Positions 8,726-18,860 of a DNA stretch of 57,732 nucleotides are shown in pieces; positions within the stretch are counted from its first letter, which is position 1, and every line of letters starts with the position of its first letter. The stretch lies in assembly GCA_021770065.1 (NCBI GenBank), contig JAETRR010000025.1:1-57732 (forward strand). Reading direction: 5' to 3'. This stretch comes from Lachnoclostridium sp. GTDB lineage: Bacteria > Bacillota > Clostridia > Lachnospirales > Lachnospiraceae. The position numbers were made by a program, and so were the translations under genes. The notes below the pieces were generated by a model. That model had not been told where the DNA came from and made no database searches. It worked only from the letters and a program-made list of their open reading frames with translations.

Positions 8726-10108
8726 GTGTTTCATGTTATAGATGAACATTTTTTTGTGCCACTGGCATCTCCGAATAAGACAGTATATTGGGAATGTATC
8801 TGCAGGCTGTTTTCCGTCATGGATCATCAGCTCTCATTTGGCGTGGAAAGAGATATTCTAGCAGAAGAACTGCAGTATTATTTTGAACAGGCACAGGCAG
8901 CAGAGCTTGAAGGGGAAGATGTAGAAGGAAAATCTGCAAGAGACAAAGCAAACTGGATGCTTCGGAAACTGGAAAATTATGGATGGATCGATATTGAAAC
9001 AGATAAAAGCTATGTGCAGAGAATTAATTTTAAGGAATATGCAGTCAAAGTAATAAAGACCCTCCTTGAGATTGCAGAAGGAAAACAGATCGAATATCAG
9101 GGATATATCTATACAATATACAGTCTGGTAAGAAGTGCGACGGACAATCCGGGCATTGTCCTTTTGTCAATAGTGGAAAATACGGATATGCTGATTACCG
9201 GTCTTAAAAACTTGAGTTCCGGCATCAAGCATTACATAGATGAACTGACCAGATATAAAACACCTGCTGAGATTATGAATGTACTTTTCAACGATTATAT
9301 TGAGAATATCGTGGACAAGGCGTATCATCGGCTGCTCACCTCGGACAATGTCTCAAAATTCCGTCCGGAGATTATAGAAAGGCTGGAAAGTAAAAGCCGG
9401 AGCAAGTCTTATGTGGAAAAAGCCAGCCGGGAGCTGGCGGGCATCCGGGAGATTCCGAAGGATGAGGCGGAGGAACTGGTCTACCACTACATTCATCAGG
9501 TGATAGACGCCTTTCAGAATATGGATGAGATTCTGTTAGAGATTAACCGCAAGAATACGCAGTATCAAAGAGCGGCAATCAACCGGGCAAAGTTTTATCT
9601 GATAGGCGGGGAAGATGTCCGAGGACAAATCAAAGAAATCCTGTCAGGAATGAACGAAGAAATCAACCGGGATGATAAGGATTTGAGCGGTATTTATCGA
9701 ATTGAATTTATGGACGAGCTAATCCGGATTTACAGCTCTGCCGTTTTGGATGAAAAGTCTCTCTATACGCCGATTGAGGGGAAAAAGGCATTTGAACCGG
9801 AAATGCTTCTCTATGAAGAGCCGGATCAGGAGCTTCGGGATGAAAAAATGAGGCGGATGCTGGAAAAACTGGCAAAAGTTTTAAATCCGGAAAAGATAAA
9901 TAATTATGTGGAGAAGCAGCTTGGTTACAGACAGGAAATGTCAGCTTCAGAACTGCCTTTGGAAAATACAGATGATTTTGTCAAAATGATTTATATCAGG
10001 CTTTATGGACAGAGAAAAAATATGAAGTATACGATTGCCGTAAAAGAGATGATAAAAAAGGATGGCTATCGTTTTACTGATTTTACGATATATAGAAAGG
10101 AGCATTGA
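8726..10108 (+). CDS. jetA: Wadjet protein JetA
   Basis: The start is GTG 8726, 6 bases after AAAGGAG; the nearby ATG 8724 runs into a stop at once. 460 residues. The N-terminus (FHVIDEHFFVPLASPNKTVYW...) and domain length match the JetA component of clostridial Wadjet systems (DUF5716 type, from memory). JetA is the kleisin-like winged-helix subunit that bridges the SMC-like JetC heads. It opens a tight operon jetA-jetB-jetC-jetD, all overlapping or nearly so. Wadjet recognises circular plasmid DNA by loop extrusion and cleaves it with JetD. The dead DUF1016 remnant lies just upstream. Confidence 0.85.
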   Translation: MFHVIDEHFFVPLASPNKTVYWECICRLFSVMDHQLSFGVERDILAEELQYYFEQAQAAELEGEDVEGKSARDKANWMLRKLENYGWIDIETDKSYVQRINFKEYAVKVIKTLLEIAEGKQIEYQGYIYTIYSLVRSATDNPGIVLLSIVENTDMLITGLKNLSSGIKHYIDELTRYKTPAEIMNVLFNDYIENIVDKAYHRLLTSDNVSKFRPEIIERLESKSRSKSYVEKASRELAGIREIPKDEAEELVYHYIHQVIDAFQNMDEILLEINRKNTQYQRAAINRAKFYLIGGEDVRGQIKEILSGMNEEINRDDKDLSGIYRIEFMDELIRIYSSAVLDEKSLYTPIEGKKAFEPEMLLYEEPDQELRDEKMRRMLEKLAKVLNPEKINNYVEKQLGYRQEMSASELPLENTDDFVKMIYIRLYGQRKNMKYTIAVKEMIKKDGYRFTDFTIYRKEH

Positions 10109-10113
10109 CAGGA

Positions 10114-10728
10114 ATGGATATTCTGAATGGAATGCTGCAGCGCGATAAAGATGATTTTTCAAGAATCTGCAATCGCCTGTTAAGCTCTTGCTTTCTTTGT
10201 AAGAGAAATGAAACAAATAAGCCGGATTACTATTTTGTGATGAAATATAAAGAAAAGTTTTCGGAATGTTTTGCTCTTTTGGGATACCGTCTGGATATCA
10301 ATGAGGAATACGGTGTCATCCAGCTGACAAATCCGCAGAATTATAACCGTTATAATATGAAACTGTTCGAATCCATTCTCCTGCTGATTCTTCGGATTCT
10401 TTATGACGAAAAAAGAAGAGAGCTTTCCGTTTCAGATGAAGTGATTGTAAATGTGGGGGATATTCATGAAAAATTTTTAAGTCTGAAAATCAGGGACAAG
10501 ATGATTGATAAAACAACTTTTCGCAATGCAATCAGTACATTAAAAAGATTTCAGCTGATTGAAACCCTCGATTCCAATCTGACAGATGAAGAAGCGCGCA
10601 TCATTATTTTCGATGCAATTCTGATGGCTGTCCGGGTGGAAGATATTAAGGCTTCTTATGAGAAACTGGAGATTTACAGAAAGGGAGGAAAAAACAGTGA
10701 AGAAGCTGATGAGGGTGAAGCTGATTAA
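10114..10728 (+). CDS. jetB: Wadjet protein JetB
   Basis: 204 residues from ATG 10114, which sits 11 bases after AAAGGAG; TTG 10105 overlapping the jetA stop is a less likely start. The sequence fits DUF4194: mixed alpha/beta with a winged-helix core and the segment YNRYNMKLFESILLLILRILY. JetB is the kite-like subunit that binds JetA. Its 3' end overlaps the start of jetC by 32 bases, suggesting translational coupling and fixed subunit ratios. Confidence 0.88.
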   Translation: MDILNGMLQRDKDDFSRICNRLLSSCFLCKRNETNKPDYYFVMKYKEKFSECFALLGYRLDINEEYGVIQLTNPQNYNRYNMKLFESILLLILRILYDEKRRELSVSDEVIVNVGDIHEKFLSLKIRDKMIDKTTFRNAISTLKRFQLIETLDSNLTDEEARIIIFDAILMAVRVEDIKASYEKLEIYRKGGKNSEEADEGEAD

Positions 10729-13700
10729 CTGGCATCGTTTTACGAACACGATGATTGAGTTTGAAAAATCCACTTTGATTTCCGGTGAAAATGGTGCCGG
10801 CAAGTCCACTCTTTTGGACGCGATACAGTTTGTGGTGATTTGTTCCACAAATTATTTCAATAAAGCAGCGCACGAGAATGGGAAGAGAAAACTGACAGGA
10901 TATATCCGCTGCAAAACAGGACGGGAAAAGAGACCGTATGAACGTACCGGTGAAATCAGTGCACATATTGCATTGGAATTTTATGAGGAAAAAAGGGATA
11001 AATACTTTGTGGTGGGTGCAGTGGTGGATTCGGCCTCTGAAGGACAGGAAAAAACGGCAAGGTATCTGATGGATGGCATGCGTCTGGAAGATTCTCTTTT
11101 TTTCCAGGGAAAAACACCGAAGTCAATCAATCAGTTCAGAACTACGAATGCTAAGAAGATTAAACAATGGTGTACGACGGACAAAGAGGCCAGATCTATG
11201 ATGAAAAACAGATTTGGACGAATCGAGGATAAGTTTTTCAGACTCATCCCAAAGGCCCTGGCTTTCAGGCCAATCGATGATATCAAAGATTTTGTTTATT
11301 CGTATGTATTAGATGAAAAAGAAGTGAATATTGATGTGCTGCGTGAAAATGTCCGCACGTATCAGGATTTGCAGCGTACATTAGAGAATGTAAAAATTCG
11401 TATTGGCAGATTGGAAAAAATCAATACCATGCATGATCAGGCAGTGGATGGCCTGCGTAAGGACAGTCAGTATGAATATTATCTTGCCAGAGTGGAATCC
11501 GATCTGATTGGTGAAGATATCAAAAGAATGCAGTCGGAAATACAGTCTGATATTCTCAGACTGGAGGAACAGAACAGACAGATTGATTCGGTGAGAGCAG
11601 AGCAGACCGAGAAGCAGGAGATTAGGGATGCTCTGAGGGCTGAGCTTGCAACGGATAAGGATTTTCTGGCAAAGGATGAACAGGAGAAAAGGCTGCGTTT
11701 ATTGGAAGACAAAAAGGAAGAATTGCTGGCAGAGCGAGGAGTGCTCCAGGAAAGCATAGATGCGGCGAAGGGGCAGCTAAAGAAGCTGTTGGAGGTCAAA
11801 GAAAATGTAGATAACTCTGTAAAGCTTTGCTACAAAAAATTATGTGAAATAGACAAGGGCATCAACCTGGCGGAGATGAAGGATACGCTTTTGAATGTGA
11901 TTGCCTATAAAAATGAAATGCGTGAGAAGATATTCAAAGAAAGAGCGGAAGTATCAGCGGAAGAAGCAAGGGTAAGCGGTCAGAAGCAAGAGCTGGACAG
12001 AAAAATAGAACAATTGATGCGGAAAAAGCTATCCTACGCAGAGGATGTCGAGCGTGTCAGAACGGCCATAAAAGAAGAGTTCCAGCGAATTGGCAGGACA
12101 CCGGAGCCCCGTATTTTATGTGAGATGTTAGAAATCACGGATGATTCATGGAGAAATGCGGCAGAGGGCTATTTGAACACGCAGAGGTTTTTCATTTTAG
12201 TAGAACCGGATAGCTTTGATATTGCCCTGGGTATTTATGACAGGCTTCGAAAAGAGGGAAAGGCATATGGGGTCGGCCTTATCAATACACGGAATTTGGA
12301 GCAGTATGATACGGCGCCGGAAGGCTCGCTGGCTGCAATTGTCACCTCAAAAAACAAATATGCAAAACGCTATATCAATATGATTTTGGGTAAAGTACAC
12401 ATGTGCGCCCATTACCGGGAACTGAAAAACTATAGGACATCTATTACAAAGGAGTGTATGAAGTATCAGAACCATGTGGCCAGCGCCATAAAACCGGCCA
12501 TTTTTGAAACCCCGTACATTGGTCAGAATGCGTTAAAGGTGCAGCTGGAACAGGCTCGGAAAAAGCGGGAAGAAGTTACAGAACAATTGATTCGGATTCA
12601 TAACAGACTGGAGCAGATGGAATCTGTTCTGAAACCTTTGGAAACGGATCATGATACAGATATCAAGTACAGGCTGGATGTTATTGGGGATTTGCGCCAG
12701 GTTGATCTGGAGATCAATAAATGCAGAGAAAATATTGCGACTCTGGAGAAGAACTCTAATATGATTATGAAACAGGTACAGCTGTCAGCCCTGGAGAAAA
12801 TACTGGGAGAGCTGACGGTTAAGCTGGATTCTTTGAACAGAGCGGCAGGCAAAACAGAAGAAAGAATCTCTCTCACAAAAGAGCAGGCAGCGGACGGGCA
12901 GATAAAGCATGCTGAAAGAGCTGCTATATACGAGGAATTGGGAAATAAAGCCGGAGATTCTCTGCCCATTTGGGAGCAGGAGTATAAAAAACACACGGAG
13001 GATAAGTCTTTCTCACAGTTTCGGGATAATTATTTTAAACAGAGAAAAGCGAATCAGACACGTGTGGATAGGGCCGTCGATTCTATGAAGGAATTCATGG
13101 GCGAGTATAAAACGGCTCATGATTTTGGGGCGCCGGCGACGATGGAAGGTTATCCGGATTTTGAAACAGAATATATGAAGCTTAAGAATTCGGAACTGCT
13201 GCAGTATGAAGGCAAAGTGGAGACGGCCAGATGTGCAGCGGAGGAAGAGTTCAGAGAGCAGTTTCTTTCGAAATTGCAGGAAAATATGAAGATGGCCCAG
13301 GGGGAATTCAAAGAACTGAATAAGGCGCTTGATGATATTATGTTCAGCAATGAAAAGTATGAGTTTCTATATATGCCGAGTAAAAGATACAGACAATATT
13401 ATGAGATGATTATGGATGATTTTAATGCCATGCAGGGAGAATCCATTTTCAGTGGGCTGTTCCACGAAAATCATAAAGCGGTTATAGAGGAATTGTTTGA
13501 ACGGCTGGCGCTGGATAATGAGAATAATGCCAGGGCTTTAGATGAATTTACGGATTATCGGACCTATATGGATTATGATATCCGTATCATTCATAGTGAC
13601 GGAAATTATTCTCTGTATTCCAAAGTGTGTGAGGAAAAGAGCGGCGGCGAAACGCAGACACCGTTTTATGTGACAGTAGCTGCATCTTTCGTCCAGCTTT

Positions 13701-13942
13701 ATAAAAATAATATCGGAGGAGAAGCGATAGGCCTTGTGCTGTTTGATGAGGCCTTTAACAACATGGATGATGAAAGGATCGGCGGCGTTCTGGAATTTTT
13801 AAGAAGGCTGCCGCTGCAGATTCTGATTGCAGCTCCTCCTGATAAAATACAGTATATCAGTCCGTTTGTTGAAGAAACACTATTGGTGATGACGGACGAA
13901 AAGGTAAGCTTTGCAGAGAGGTATATCAATGGTGCAGTATGA
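10697..13942 (+). CDS. jetC: Wadjet SMC-like ATPase JetC
   Basis: Chosen start GTG 10697, 8 bases after GGGAGG, inside the jetB end; 1081 residues. Walker A GENGAGKST is at residues 30-38. Long heptad-rich coiled coils occupy roughly 240-480 and 640-900, separated by a hinge-like region near 490-620. The ABC signature (K-S-G-G-E-T) is near 982 and Walker B (LVLFDEAFNNMDDE) has D1017-E1018. This is the MukB/SMC architecture expected for the loop-extruding motor of Wadjet. All catalytic motifs are intact, so the motor should be active. Confidence 0.92.
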   Translation: MKKLMRVKLINWHRFTNTMIEFEKSTLISGENGAGKSTLLDAIQFVVICSTNYFNKAAHENGKRKLTGYIRCKTGREKRPYERTGEISAHIALEFYEEKRDKYFVVGAVVDSASEGQEKTARYLMDGMRLEDSLFFQGKTPKSINQFRTTNAKKIKQWCTTDKEARSMMKNRFGRIEDKFFRLIPKALAFRPIDDIKDFVYSYVLDEKEVNIDVLRENVRTYQDLQRTLENVKIRIGRLEKINTMHDQAVDGLRKDSQYEYYLARVESDLIGEDIKRMQSEIQSDILRLEEQNRQIDSVRAEQTEKQEIRDALRAELATDKDFLAKDEQEKRLRLLEDKKEELLAERGVLQESIDAAKGQLKKLLEVKENVDNSVKLCYKKLCEIDKGINLAEMKDTLLNVIAYKNEMREKIFKERAEVSAEEARVSGQKQELDRKIEQLMRKKLSYAEDVERVRTAIKEEFQRIGRTPEPRILCEMLEITDDSWRNAAEGYLNTQRFFILVEPDSFDIALGIYDRLRKEGKAYGVGLINTRNLEQYDTAPEGSLAAIVTSKNKYAKRYINMILGKVHMCAHYRELKNYRTSITKECMKYQNHVASAIKPAIFETPYIGQNALKVQLEQARKKREEVTEQLIRIHNRLEQMESVLKPLETDHDTDIKYRLDVIGDLRQVDLEINKCRENIATLEKNSNMIMKQVQLSALEKILGELTVKLDSLNRAAGKTEERISLTKEQAADGQIKHAERAAIYEELGNKAGDSLPIWEQEYKKHTEDKSFSQFRDNYFKQRKANQTRVDRAVDSMKEFMGEYKTAHDFGAPATMEGYPDFETEYMKLKNSELLQYEGKVETARCAAEEEFREQFLSKLQENMKMAQGEFKELNKALDDIMFSNEKYEFLYMPSKRYRQYYEMIMDDFNAMQGESIFSGLFHENHKAVIEELFERLALDNENNARALDEFTDYRTYMDYDIRIIHSDGNYSLYSKVCEEKSGGETQTPFYVTVAASFVQLYKNNIGGEAIGLVLFDEAFNNMDDERIGGVLEFLRRLPLQILIAAPPDKIQYISPFVEETLLVMTDEKVSFAERYINGAV

Positions 13943-15128
13943 TCGGAAAGTTTTAAATCACCTGTTGGATGCATATGAGAACAGTTTGTTGTCCACGGGG
14001 GAGAATAAACGGACCATACAGATAGAGTTTCGTTTTACAAAGACATCGATTCCGTCGTATTTTGATGAGAGCTCTGACGAATATGAAAACATTCATGTAT
14101 TGATGAAGTTATTGGAAAGCAAAAAGCTGATCCGTATTATTTGGAAGGATAACAAGCAGGATTATGTGATTCGGAAAGTCCGGCTGACGACAGACCACAT
14201 AGAAGAGGCTTATCAGTATGTTAGACGTAAGCCAAAGCGGGGATTGGAAGAAGAAAATGCTGCCCTGCTTCAGAAATATCTGAATGTGGAAGCGCCCGTC
14301 ACGGCGGCTTTTGCCAGGTATCTTCTGGAACGGTTACAAACTCACAAGTCAGTAAAAGAATATATTGAGTTGGAGAATGGAAAGGAAACGGAAGAATTTC
14401 TCCGGGCATGTGTACTCGTAGAGCAGAATAGGAAGCCGTGCTATATCAGGGAATTTTCTATCAAGCATTTTCAGGATTCAAAGTATTTTGAGCGGATAGA
14501 AAGCCGTATTGCCAAAGTGTTCCGGCAATTTTCGGAGGAATACATGGAAATGGACACCCTGGAACTGTTAGCGGAATATGGAATTTACAGAACCCCTGAT
14601 TATGTATATTTTAAGGGGGATGCCGGGATATCTATCGGTGGGAAAACCATAGATTTATCGCTGTTAAGACAGGGGATAGGCATTTCGGGGGAGGATCTTT
14701 CAAGCATCCGGTTTTCGGATTTGAGCAGGGTAAAAAAAGTGATTACCATTGAAAATCTCACCTCTTTTTTTAGATATTGGGAGGAAGACAGTCTTTTTAT
14801 ATACCTTGGAGGATATCATAACAGGATTCGAAGAACCTTATTAAAAATGATCTATGAGACAATCCCGAACGCAGAGTATTACCATTTTGGAGATATTGAT
14901 GCGGGAGGATTTTCCATTCTGCTGGATCTGCGGAAAAAGACGGGAATTCCGTTTTTGAGTTACCATATGGATTTGGATACGCTGAAACAATATATGCAGT
15001 ATGGAAAGTGCTTAACTGAGTCGGATCAAAAGCGATTGAGGAAAATAGGTAAAGAGAAAGAATTCTGCGAGATAATCGGATTTATGCTGGAAAAAAATAT
15101 AAAGCTGGAGCAGGAATGCATTATTTAG
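13929..15128 (+). CDS. jetD: Wadjet nuclease JetD
   Basis: ATG 13929 with GAGAGG upstream, overlapping jetC by 14 bases; 399 residues. The C-terminal part carries a TOPRIM-type GDIDAGG motif (residues 321-327; acidic D322 and D324) typical of DUF2220, the topoisomerase-VI-like nuclease that cuts plasmid DNA in Wadjet. The N-terminal half is a winged-helix and arm domain (DUF3322-like). The operon is therefore complete, with no frameshift in any of the four genes. Confidence 0.9.
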   Translation: MVQYDRKVLNHLLDAYENSLLSTGENKRTIQIEFRFTKTSIPSYFDESSDEYENIHVLMKLLESKKLIRIIWKDNKQDYVIRKVRLTTDHIEEAYQYVRRKPKRGLEEENAALLQKYLNVEAPVTAAFARYLLERLQTHKSVKEYIELENGKETEEFLRACVLVEQNRKPCYIREFSIKHFQDSKYFERIESRIAKVFRQFSEEYMEMDTLELLAEYGIYRTPDYVYFKGDAGISIGGKTIDLSLLRQGIGISGEDLSSIRFSDLSRVKKVITIENLTSFFRYWEEDSLFIYLGGYHNRIRRTLLKMIYETIPNAEYYHFGDIDAGGFSILLDLRKKTGIPFLSYHMDLDTLKQYMQYGKCLTESDQKRLRKIGKEKEFCEIIGFMLEKNIKLEQECII

Positions 15129-15198
15129 GGTTGGCTGCAGCTTATGAATATGGGACTGTACAAGTATATAAATCGGCGTTTAAGGAGATATGAGAGAT

Positions 15199-15954
15199 AT
15201 GAGTAAGCTAAACAAAAGTTATTTGAGTGTTACCTTTCTGATCATGTTGATTGGCTGGGGAATATGCTTATTATGCAGTTTTAACGGAATTTTGCTAAAT
15301 GATAACAAATGGCTATATGTACCATACCTATTAGGCGGATGGTCACCTACAATTGCGTCCTATTTATCATTAAAGAGCAACAACAAAGTTAAAGATATGA
15401 AAGACTGGTTGAAAAATATCTTTGATTTTAGACATAATATTTTTTCTTACCTTATGGTAGTGATTATGGCGATCCTATTTATTTTACCCCAATGTTTTAT
15501 TTCCGGGTATGAAAACGGAGCACCTGTCTTTGCAATTATCGTTATGATTCCTATAATGCTTGTCGGGGGCGGATTAGAAGAAGCAGGCTGGCGCTATATT
15601 CTTCAGCCGGAATTAGAGAAAAAGTATTCATTCACTTTATCAACTATTATAGTTAGTATTATTTGGTGGTTATGGCATTTGCCTTTATTTTACATACAAG
15701 GAGTATTTCAATATGGGCAAAATTATTTCGCATTTGGAATAAGCATATTAGGATTAAGCTTTGCTTTGGCAAGTATAAGAAAAAATACGGGCAGTGTATG
15801 GCTTTGTGTTTTATTTCATTGTATTGAAAATTCGTTATCGGGGATTTATGTTATCAATGATAATATATGGGGAAATATAACTGCATCCACAATTTTGATT
15901 TTATGTTCCTGCGCTTTAGTAAAAATCAATGAATTGAAAGTTTTATGCAAATAA
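15199..15954 (+). CDS. CPBP-family intramembrane protease
   Basis: 251 residues, almost all hydrophobic, with about seven to eight membrane segments. Catalytic CPBP/Abi motifs are present: EEAGWR at residues 127-132, then a WHLPLF segment and a later FHCIEN segment. Relatives process prenylated or membrane proteins, and in Firmicutes often give bacteriocin self-immunity. ATG 15199 has AGGAG 11 bases upstream; ATG 15190 is possible but only 2 bases from it. It follows jetD by ~70 bases and is more AT-rich than the neighbours. No bacteriocin gene was seen nearby. Confidence 0.85.
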   Translation: MSKLNKSYLSVTFLIMLIGWGICLLCSFNGILLNDNKWLYVPYLLGGWSPTIASYLSLKSNNKVKDMKDWLKNIFDFRHNIFSYLMVVIMAILFILPQCFISGYENGAPVFAIIVMIPIMLVGGGLEEAGWRYILQPELEKKYSFTLSTIIVSIIWWLWHLPLFYIQGVFQYGQNYFAFGISILGLSFALASIRKNTGSVWLCVLFHCIENSLSGIYVINDNIWGNITASTILILCSCALVKINELKVLCK

Positions 15955-16136
15955 AATCGAGAAAAATGTCAAAAAAGTTAGTTGTACAAAGAATAACAAC
16001 ATGAAGTATGTATTATAAAAATATTGCATAAAGACGCTGAACATGATAATTTTGTAACTGTAGTTTATGTACACCCAGGGGATGCTGTGGGAAACTATAT
16101 CACGGGTGTATCATAGAAAAAGGCAGGACAAAATTT

Positions 16137-17108
16137 ATGAAAAAGAAAGCGCTTAAAATAACAGGTGCTGTCACAGCAGCATTTGGTATCTTTATGACAT
16201 TCGGCTGGTCTTTTTTTGACCTGATCATTCACTGTGGAAACAGAAAATATCAGACAAAAAAGAGATGGTTTCAGCTATCCCACACGAGAATTAATCATCC
16301 AAGGGATAAATTTGAAAAGGAATACGAGGAGGGTAAAGCCTGGTGCCGGCAGCAGAATATGCAGGACTGCTATATCAGAAGCGCGGACGGTCTGCTGCTG
16401 CACGGGTTTTATCTGCCGGCGGCGAAAGCAAAACGGTATGTTCTGTTAAGCCACGGATACAAGGGCAGCGGTTTTGGAGATTTTGCCTATATCGCAAAGT
16501 TCTTACACGAAAACGGGTGCAGCCTGCTCTTTATTGATCAAAGGTGCTGCGGATTGAGCCAGGGAAAATACATTACCTTTGGGGCAAAGGAACAGTGGGA
16601 TGTGCAGCAATGGGCGTATTATATTGCGAAAAGAAATAAAGAGAAGCTTCCCATTTATCTTTATGGGGAATCTATGGGGGCGTCAACAGTACTAATGGTG
16701 TCGGGACACAAGCTGCCAAGAGAAGTAAAAGGGCTGATTGCAGACTGCGGCTTCCATTCCATGAAAGGACAGCTTCGGGACATTGCCGCCAACTGGTTCC
16801 ACTTAAACTGGGTGGAATTGCTGCTGCTTCGGGTGGATTTGTTTTGCGGGCTTTTGGCAGGCTTCCACATGAAAGATGCGGACACAACAGATGCAATGAA
16901 AACCAATCAAAGGCCTGTTTTATTTTTTCATGGGGGAAAGGATTCTTATGTGGAGCCTGAGAACACCCGGTATAACTATGCATTGTGCCGGGCCCCTAAG
17001 GAGCTTGTCATTGTACCGGAGGCGAGGCATCTGTGCAGCTCTTATGTAGAACCGGAATTGTACAGGCGCAGGCTCCTTGAATTTTTTGAAAAAAATGACA
17101 GCTTATAA
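16137..17108 (+). CDS. Membrane-anchored alpha/beta hydrolase
   Basis: 323 residues. An N-terminal hydrophobic segment (residues ~8-30) should anchor or export it. The alpha/beta-hydrolase fold follows: oxyanion region LLSHGYKGSG, nucleophile elbow GESMG (Ser179), a late acid in HGGKDSYVEPE and His in EARHLCSS. These resemble serine aminopeptidase S33/YqkD-like hydrolases. Substrate unknown. It lies upstream of the condensation/ACP/ligase cluster but is separated by a terminator, so shared function is only possible. Upstream bases 15955-16136 contain a short TACACCC/GGGTGTA inverted repeat and little else. Confidence 0.85.
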   Translation: MKKKALKITGAVTAAFGIFMTFGWSFFDLIIHCGNRKYQTKKRWFQLSHTRINHPRDKFEKEYEEGKAWCRQQNMQDCYIRSADGLLLHGFYLPAAKAKRYVLLSHGYKGSGFGDFAYIAKFLHENGCSLLFIDQRCCGLSQGKYITFGAKEQWDVQQWAYYIAKRNKEKLPIYLYGESMGASTVLMVSGHKLPREVKGLIADCGFHSMKGQLRDIAANWFHLNWVELLLLRVDLFCGLLAGFHMKDADTTDAMKTNQRPVLFFHGGKDSYVEPENTRYNYALCRAPKELVIVPEARHLCSSYVEPELYRRRLLEFFEKNDSL

Positions 17109-17137
17109 CGTCAGCTTAACAGGCTGGCGTTTTTTTG
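17107..17137 (+). terminator. Intrinsic terminator
   Basis: AACGTCAGC pairs with GCTGGCGTT around TTAACAG, followed by a run of seven T residues. It lies immediately after the alpha/beta hydrolase stop codon. Confidence 0.85.
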
Positions 17138-17295
17138 CCTTTCCGGCAGGATCGGCACTTGAGAAAAGGCAGACAGGATATCAGGTAAGATTTCAGTCAA
17201 TTTTATGTAAAGTGTTTGTTAACTCCCCAATGGGGTAGAAACCCAAAAGAGAATGTGTTAATTTTACAAAAGGACAAGGAAACAGGAGGTTATCA

Positions 17296-18681
17296 ATGAA
17301 AGAATATTATCCTTTAACAGCAGCGCAAAAATTGCACTATAACTGGATGAAAACATACAAAACGCAGCAGGTATCAGGAGTCAGTGTTGTGGCGTCTTTA
17401 CAGGCACAGTTGGATTTTGGGCTTTTAAAGAAATGTATCCAGCTGGAATTTGAGCGTTACGGCTGTATGCGGATCCGGTTTACAAAGCCTGACAAAAAGG
17501 GCGAGATAAAGCAGTACCTTGCGGCAAAAGAGACAAGAGATATCCCTATAAAGGATTTATCCGGCATGAGTATGGCAGAGGCAGACAGCCTGATGCAGCA
17601 GTGGGCTTACGAAACCTTCGATGGGGATGATATTCCCCTGTGTGACGTAACAATGGTAAAACTTCCTGAGGGCTATAACGGATTTTTTATACATATGGAT
17701 CACAGGCTGATTGATTCCTGCGGGTTGGTGGTGATGGTTAACGACCTCATGCAGCTTTATACCCATTACAGATTTAAATCCCCTTATCCGGATAATCTGG
17801 CAGATTTTGAAGAAGTTCTGGCAAAGGATTTAAAGCGGGCAAATAACGAGAAGCGTTTCGCCAAGGATAAGAAATTCTGGGACGATCAGTTGGACGCCTT
17901 AGGAGAACCGCTTTATTCCGATATCCAGGGGCCCTCAGTTTTAGAAGAAGCAAGAAAGCTTCACGGCAATCCCGGCTTAAGAGCGGCAGATATTGAGCTG
18001 AAAAATTTATTCGTGCAGGTAAAGGATTATTATTTAGAGCCGGAACCTGCGAAAAATCTCATGGATTTCTGCATGAACCACCAGCTTTCCATGACCAACC
18101 TTTTACTGCTGGGAATCAGAACTTATCTGTCAAAGGTCAATAACGGGCAGGAGGATATCACCATTGAGAACTTTATCTCCAGGCGCTCCACCCATGACGA
18201 GTGGACATCCGGAGGCAGCAGAACGATTATGTTCCCATGCCGGACCGTGATTTCTCCTGAGACCGATTTTTTGTCGGCGGCATATGAGATTCAGAATGTC
18301 CAGAACCGTATCTATATGCACAGCAATTACGATCCGGCGCTTATCAAAGAGGAAATGAGGAAACGCTACCATACACCGGAACATACGGCCTATGAAAGCT
18401 GTTACCTTACCTACCAGCCCATGCCGGTAAAGCTGGAAAATCCGCACCTCGTCCGGATTCCGCAGCATTTTAAATGGTTTGCCAACGGTGCGGCCACCAA
18501 AAAAATGTATCTGACCGTATCCCACACAGAGGATCATGGCATGAATTTTTCTTACCACTATCAGACGGCGCACTTAGAGGAGCATGACATGGAATTGTTA
18601 TATTACTATATGATGCGTATTCTCTTCAAGGGAATTGCAGAGCCGGATATGAGCATTGGCGACATTATGGAGCAGGTTTAA
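17296..18681 (+). CDS. Stand-alone condensation-domain enzyme
   Basis: 461 residues from ATG 17296 behind AGGAGG. The whole protein has the condensation/chloramphenicol-acetyltransferase-like fold: an N-terminal YPLTAAQKLHYNWM segment and an active-site motif M-D-H136-R-L-I-D140-S, in place of HHxxxDG. The catalytic second His and the Asp are kept, while the first His and the Gly are changed. Later come FISRRST and a 'SYHYQTAHL' segment. Such enzymes join an acyl or aminoacyl group held on a carrier protein to an amine or alcohol. The acyl carrier protein and AMP-ligase genes follow, so a three-enzyme acyl-transfer pathway is likely. Product unknown. Confidence 0.85.
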   Translation: MKEYYPLTAAQKLHYNWMKTYKTQQVSGVSVVASLQAQLDFGLLKKCIQLEFERYGCMRIRFTKPDKKGEIKQYLAAKETRDIPIKDLSGMSMAEADSLMQQWAYETFDGDDIPLCDVTMVKLPEGYNGFFIHMDHRLIDSCGLVVMVNDLMQLYTHYRFKSPYPDNLADFEEVLAKDLKRANNEKRFAKDKKFWDDQLDALGEPLYSDIQGPSVLEEARKLHGNPGLRAADIELKNLFVQVKDYYLEPEPAKNLMDFCMNHQLSMTNLLLLGIRTYLSKVNNGQEDITIENFISRRSTHDEWTSGGSRTIMFPCRTVISPETDFLSAAYEIQNVQNRIYMHSNYDPALIKEEMRKRYHTPEHTAYESCYLTYQPMPVKLENPHLVRIPQHFKWFANGAATKKMYLTVSHTEDHGMNFSYHYQTAHLEEHDMELLYYYMMRILFKGIAEPDMSIGDIMEQV

Positions 18682-18701
18682 GTTTTGTAGAAATGTATTT
18701 T

Positions 18702-18741
18702 GCGGCTTTACCCTTTAGTGCCATCGCGCAGCGATTTTGAA
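18702..18741 (+). repeat. Interspersed 40-base repeat, copy 1
   Basis: The stretch around CTTTACCCTTTAGTG and CGCGCAGCGA is about 85 percent identical to 44013-44052, 25 kb away. Both copies sit in the spacer before a small gene, and both spacers also share CGGAACTGGAATAG (18835-18848 and 43870-43883). Confidence 0.7.
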
Positions 18742-18743
18742 CA

Positions 18744-18835
18744 GTAATATCCTATCTGTGCACAAATCGATTTACAGACGCATGCATTTGCGGCTGGAAA
18801 TTGATTTATACAAGGGTGTACAGATAGGATATTAC
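18744..18835. repeat. Long inverted repeat between condensation and ACP genes
   Basis: The left arm starts GTAATATCCTATCTG (18744-18763) and the right arm (18816-18835) is its reverse complement at 19 of 20 positions. The ~50-base loop contains AAATCGATTT and AAATTGATTT tracts. It could be a structured RNA, a regulator site or a small mobile repeat. No T-run follows, so it is not a simple terminator. Confidence 0.8.
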
Positions 18836-18860
18836 GGAACTGGAATAGGAGGATGATTAT

